Below are positions 5,302 through 7,117 of a stretch of DNA of 7,117 nucleotides, in pieces. The position numbers were made by a program, and so were the translations under genes. Location: assembly GCA_019116405.1 (NCBI GenBank), contig DXBS01000112.1, positions 1 through 7,117 on the forward strand, given 5' to 3'. Numbering within the stretch: the first letter of the stretch is position 1; every line of letters starts with the position of its first letter. The notes under the pieces are model-generated. The model worked only from the letters and a program-made list of their open reading frames with translations. It did no database searches and was not told where the DNA came from. The DNA comes from Candidatus Gallimonas intestinigallinarum (GTDB taxonomy: Bacteria > Bacillota_A > Clostridia > Christensenellales > Borkfalkiaceae).

Positions 5302-6477
5302 ATGAAAAACTTTATCTTTATTTCACCCAACTTTCCGGAGAGTTACTGGCGATTCTGCGCCGCGCTGCAGCGCCGCGGCTTCCGCGTGCTGGGCATCGGC
5401 GACTGTCCGTATGCGGAGCTCAAGCCCGAACTCAAGGTTGCGCTGACCGAGTATTACAAGGTGGAGACGCTTGAAAACTATGACGAGGTTTACCGCGCCG
5501 TCGCCTTCTTCCTGCACAAGTACGGCAGGTGCGATTGGCTGGAAAGCAACAACGAATACTGGCTGGAGCGGGACGCGCGCCTGAGGGACGACTTCAATAT
5601 CTCCACGGGGTTCCGTTCGGCGGACATGGCGCCCGTCAAGTATAAGTCCAAAATGAAGGCGTGCTACGAAAAGGCGGGGATCCCCGTTGCCCGCTATTGC
5701 ATGGTGGAGGACTTTGAAACCTGCCGCGCCTTTCTGAAGAAGGTGGGTCGTGCCGTCGTCAAGCCCGATAACGGCGTCGGGGCGAATGCGACCTACCGCA
5801 TCACAAACGAAGAGGAACTGCGCGCCTTCTTTGACGCGGGACATACGGGCTACATTATGGAGGAGTATGTAGACGGCACCGTCTGCTCCTATGATGCCAT
5901 CATCGATGCCGATGGCAATCCCGTGTTTGAGACGGGCAACGTCACGCCGGGGTCGCTGATGGATGTCGTCAACGAGCGGGAGGACAGCTGCTTTTTTATC
6001 CGTAAATCTCTCCCGGATGCCGTGCGCGAGCGGGGCAGGGCTGCCGTCAAAAGCTTCGGAGTCAAAAGCCGCTTCATCCACTTTGAGTTTTTCAGCCTGA
6101 ACTCCGATTGTCACCTCGGAAAGAAGGGGGACATCGTCGCGCTGGAGGTCAATATGCGCCCCTCGGGCGGCTGCTCGCCCGACATGATGAACTACGCCAA
6201 CGGCGTGGACGTCTATGAGATCTGGGCGGACATGATCGCGGGCAATACGCCAAATATCCCCGTCAACCCGCATACCTTCTGTGCCTTCAACGGACGCAGA
6301 AAAGGGAAGACATATGAGTTCTCGCATGAAGCGGTCCTGCAAAAGTACGGCGCAAACCTCGTGGAATACGGCGAAGTGGACAAGGCGCTCGCGCCCGCCA
6401 TGGGGGATTATTGCTATATCGCAAAATTTTTGACCGAAGACGAGGTCTACGCCTTCCTTCGGGATCTGCAAAGCTGA
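5302..6477 (+). CDS. ATP-grasp domain ligase (carboxylate-amine/thiol ligase type), 391 aa
   Basis: Predicted cytoplasmic ATP-dependent ligase that activates a carboxylate as an acyl phosphate and joins it to an amine or similar nucleophile; the substrates are unknown. The N-terminal pre-ATP-grasp domain is about residues 1-110 (MKNFIFISPNFPESYWRFC). The ATP-grasp domain follows: PVKYKSKMKACYEKAGIPVA (111-130), AVVKPDNGVGANATYRI (151-167, nucleotide-binding Lys154 and glycine loop), IMEEYVDG (185-192, adenine-side hinge), Glu262 in FIHFEFF and VALEVNMRPSGG (279-290) with Glu282 and Asn284 as likely Mg2+ ligands. It resembles the biotin carboxylase/carbamoyl-phosphate synthase-like branch, but lacks the extra domains of those enzymes. 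Start: ATG 5302 has GGGAG eight bases upstream; an in-frame TTG at 5296 is too close to that site. It follows the esterase by 12 bp and ends at a terminator. Confidence 0.87.
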   Translation: MKNFIFISPNFPESYWRFCAALQRRGFRVLGIGDCPYAELKPELKVALTEYYKVETLENYDEVYRAVAFFLHKYGRCDWLESNNEYWLERDARLRDDFNISTGFRSADMAPVKYKSKMKACYEKAGIPVARYCMVEDFETCRAFLKKVGRAVVKPDNGVGANATYRITNEEELRAFFDAGHTGYIMEEYVDGTVCSYDAIIDADGNPVFETGNVTPGSLMDVVNEREDSCFFIRKSLPDAVRERGRAAVKSFGVKSRFIHFEFFSLNSDCHLGKKGDIVALEVNMRPSGGCSPDMMNYANGVDVYEIWADMIAGNTPNIPVNPHTFCAFNGRRKGKTYEFSHEAVLQKYGANLVEYGEVDKALAPAMGDYCYIAKFLTEDEVYAFLRDLQS

Positions 6478-6506
6478 AAAAGCGGGGTATCGCGCCCCGT
6501 TTTTTT
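6478..6506 (+). terminator. Intrinsic terminator of the esterase/ATP-grasp operon
   Basis: Begins one base after the ATP-grasp stop. CGGGG (6483-6487) pairs with CCCCG (6495-6499), extended by a G-U pair and an A tract opposite the seven-T run at 6500-6506. A classic rho-independent terminator that separates this operon from feo. Confidence 0.92.
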
Positions 6507-6550
6507 GTGCAAAAAAGTGTGGAAAATTTGAAAAATCTGCGTTCAAATTG

Positions 6551-6579
6551 TTGACATCACCGTAGAATCGTGCTATACT
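6551..6579 (+). promoter_or_regulatory. Sigma-A promoter of the feo operon
   Basis: TTGACA (6551-6556) and TATACT (6574-6579) with a 17-bp spacer; transcription start expected near 6586. The leader to the first feoA is about 85 nt and contains two palindromes. Confidence 0.9.
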
Positions 6580-6586
6580 GGTCACA

Positions 6587-6602
6587 GTTCGCAAATGCGA
6601 AC
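6587..6602. promoter_or_regulatory. Palindrome 1 in the feo leader (candidate operator)
   Basis: GTTCGCAAATGCGAAC: 6-bp arms GTTCGC/GCGAAC around four bases. It lies at the expected transcription start, where a bound repressor would block initiation. It does not match the Fur 19-bp box or the TTAGG-type DtxR/IdeR box as I know them. A metal-responsive role is inferred from the downstream genes. Confidence 0.6.
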
Positions 6603-6619
6603 GATTTTTCGGGATATAA

Positions 6620-6635
6620 GTTCGCAAAAGCGAAC
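6620..6635. promoter_or_regulatory. Palindrome 2 in the feo leader (candidate operator)
   Basis: GTTCGCAAAAGCGAAC, identical to palindrome 1 except for one base in the central four. The centres are 33 bp apart, about three helical turns, so two dimers could bind one face of the DNA. In RNA the two could instead form twin short hairpins. Confidence 0.6.
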
Positions 6636-6671
6636 AACGTTGCGGAAGGCAGCGAAAAGGAGATTGTATCT

Positions 6672-6884
6672 ATGCCACTTGTATTGGCGCCCATCGGGCA
6701 GGAAGTCCGCATTGTCAAGATCGTCGCGGATGAAAAGACCAAAAAGCACCTTGCCAACCTCGGTCTCTTGGTGGATGCGACGGTGACCGTTCTCTCCTCG
6801 GCGGGGGGGAGCACGGTGTGCCGCGTCAAGGAAGGGCGGCTCGCGCTGGATAAAAACGTCGCGGCGCATATCTATGTCGCATAA
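6672..6884 (+). CDS. feoA: FeoA-domain protein, first of two (70 aa)
   Basis: Small SH3-like FeoA protein of the ferrous iron uptake system; FeoA proteins act in the cytoplasm with the FeoB Fe2+ permease, the exact role being unsettled. The 70 residues show the family pattern: LAPIGQEVRIVKIVADEKTK, then HLANLGLLVDATVTVLSS (the usual L..LG...G.. turn, with V-D where Gly is common), then VKEGRLALDKNVAAHIYV (the closing strand, where residues just before I.V are usually A..I.V). It is more divergent than the FeoA that follows. Start chosen by the AAGGAG Shine-Dalgarno (6657-6662) nine bases before the ATG; the frame is open upstream to 6570 but that lies inside the promoter. A 31-bp gap separates it from the next feoA. 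Confidence 0.88.
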   Translation: MPLVLAPIGQEVRIVKIVADEKTKKHLANLGLLVDATVTVLSSAGGSTVCRVKEGRLALDKNVAAHIYVA

Positions 6885-6915
6885 ATTTTGACAGCATTGC
6901 TGTAAGGAGTAATAT

Positions 6916-7117
6916 ATGACAAAATCGTTGGAGGAATTCGTCCCGGGCGAGAAGGGTGTGATCACCGCTGTCGCCGGGGAAGGGCGCATCCGGCGGCGGC
7001 TGTTCGACATGGGCGTCACGACCGGAGCGGAAGTCGTCATGCGCAAGAAGGCGCCGCTCGGCGATCCCATTGAGATCACCCTGCGCGGCTATGAACTTAC
7101 GCTCCGCAAGTCGGAGG
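6916..7117 (+). CDS. feoA: FeoA-domain protein, second copy, cut by the window end
   Basis: A canonical FeoA: SLEEFVPGEKGVITAVAGEG, RIRRRLFDMGVTTGAEVVMR and APLGDPIEITLRGYELTLRK are all hallmark segments. 67 codons are visible of a usual 75 or so, and no stop is reached. The start is supported by AAGGAG (6904-6909), six bases before the ATG. It is almost certainly in one operon with the preceding feoA, and feoB is expected downstream, although a fused FeoA-FeoB cannot be excluded from this fragment. Confidence 0.93.
   Translation, partial: MTKSLEEFVPGEKGVITAVAGEGRIRRRLFDMGVTTGAEVVMRKKAPLGDPIEITLRGYELTLRKSE

Noticed and set aside
5323..6627. Open frame of 434 codons on the minus strand over the ATP-grasp gene
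   Set aside because: Antisense to a gene with complete ATP-grasp motifs; it would begin in the feo leader and cross the terminator.
6570..6671. Upstream extension of the first feoA to an ATG at 6570
   Set aside because: That ATG lies in the promoter spacer/-10 region and would not be transcribed; the FeoA domain and Shine-Dalgarno support 6672.
1..7117. CRISPR array, rRNA, phage or toxin-antitoxin genes
   Set aside because: No regularly spaced direct repeats and no matching motifs were found on either strand.

Overview
The window looks like part of a Bacillota (class Clostridia) chromosome, probably from a gut or other anaerobic, fibre-degrading species. Supporting signs are canonical sigma-A promoters (TTGACA/TATACT with 17-bp spacers), strong Shine-Dalgarno sequences, intrinsic terminators, a lipoprotein glycosidase with a lipobox, a GNAT-type protein of a kind common in Clostridia, and tandem feoA genes. 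A Christensenellales-like relative is a guess; the genus cannot be named from this sequence.

Layout, left to right. (1) 1-84: tRNA-Ser(GGA) on the minus strand, missing its last few 3' bases, with its own promoter. (2) 267-2799: a monocistronic gene for a surface lipoprotein alpha-L-arabinofuranosidase (GH51, with an inserted carbohydrate-binding-like module). It has a strong extended -10 promoter. (3) 2816-2885: two hairpins, the second a 17-bp perfect stem, placed as a shared terminator between convergent genes. (4) 2891-4003, minus: a 370-aa acetyltransferase-like protein. (5) 4004-4548: a divergent control region. It has two back-to-back promoters and two small palindromes, followed by a 376-bp element with 24-bp terminal inverted repeats and a perfect central hairpin. 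This looks like a MITE inserted between a perfect consensus promoter and the next gene. (6) 4549-6477: a two-gene operon of an alpha/beta-hydrolase esterase and an ATP-grasp ligase, closed by an intrinsic terminator. (7) 6551-7117: the start of a ferrous-iron uptake (feo) operon. It has a strong promoter, two near-identical 16-bp palindromes in the leader, a short feoA, and a second feoA running off the window; feoB is expected next.

The genes form independent units: extracellular arabinose release, an orphan acetyltransferase, an uncharacterised esterase/ligase pair, and iron uptake. The most interesting points are the MITE-like element splitting the esterase promoter from its start codon, the esterase/ATP-grasp pair itself, and the paired palindromes in the feo leader.
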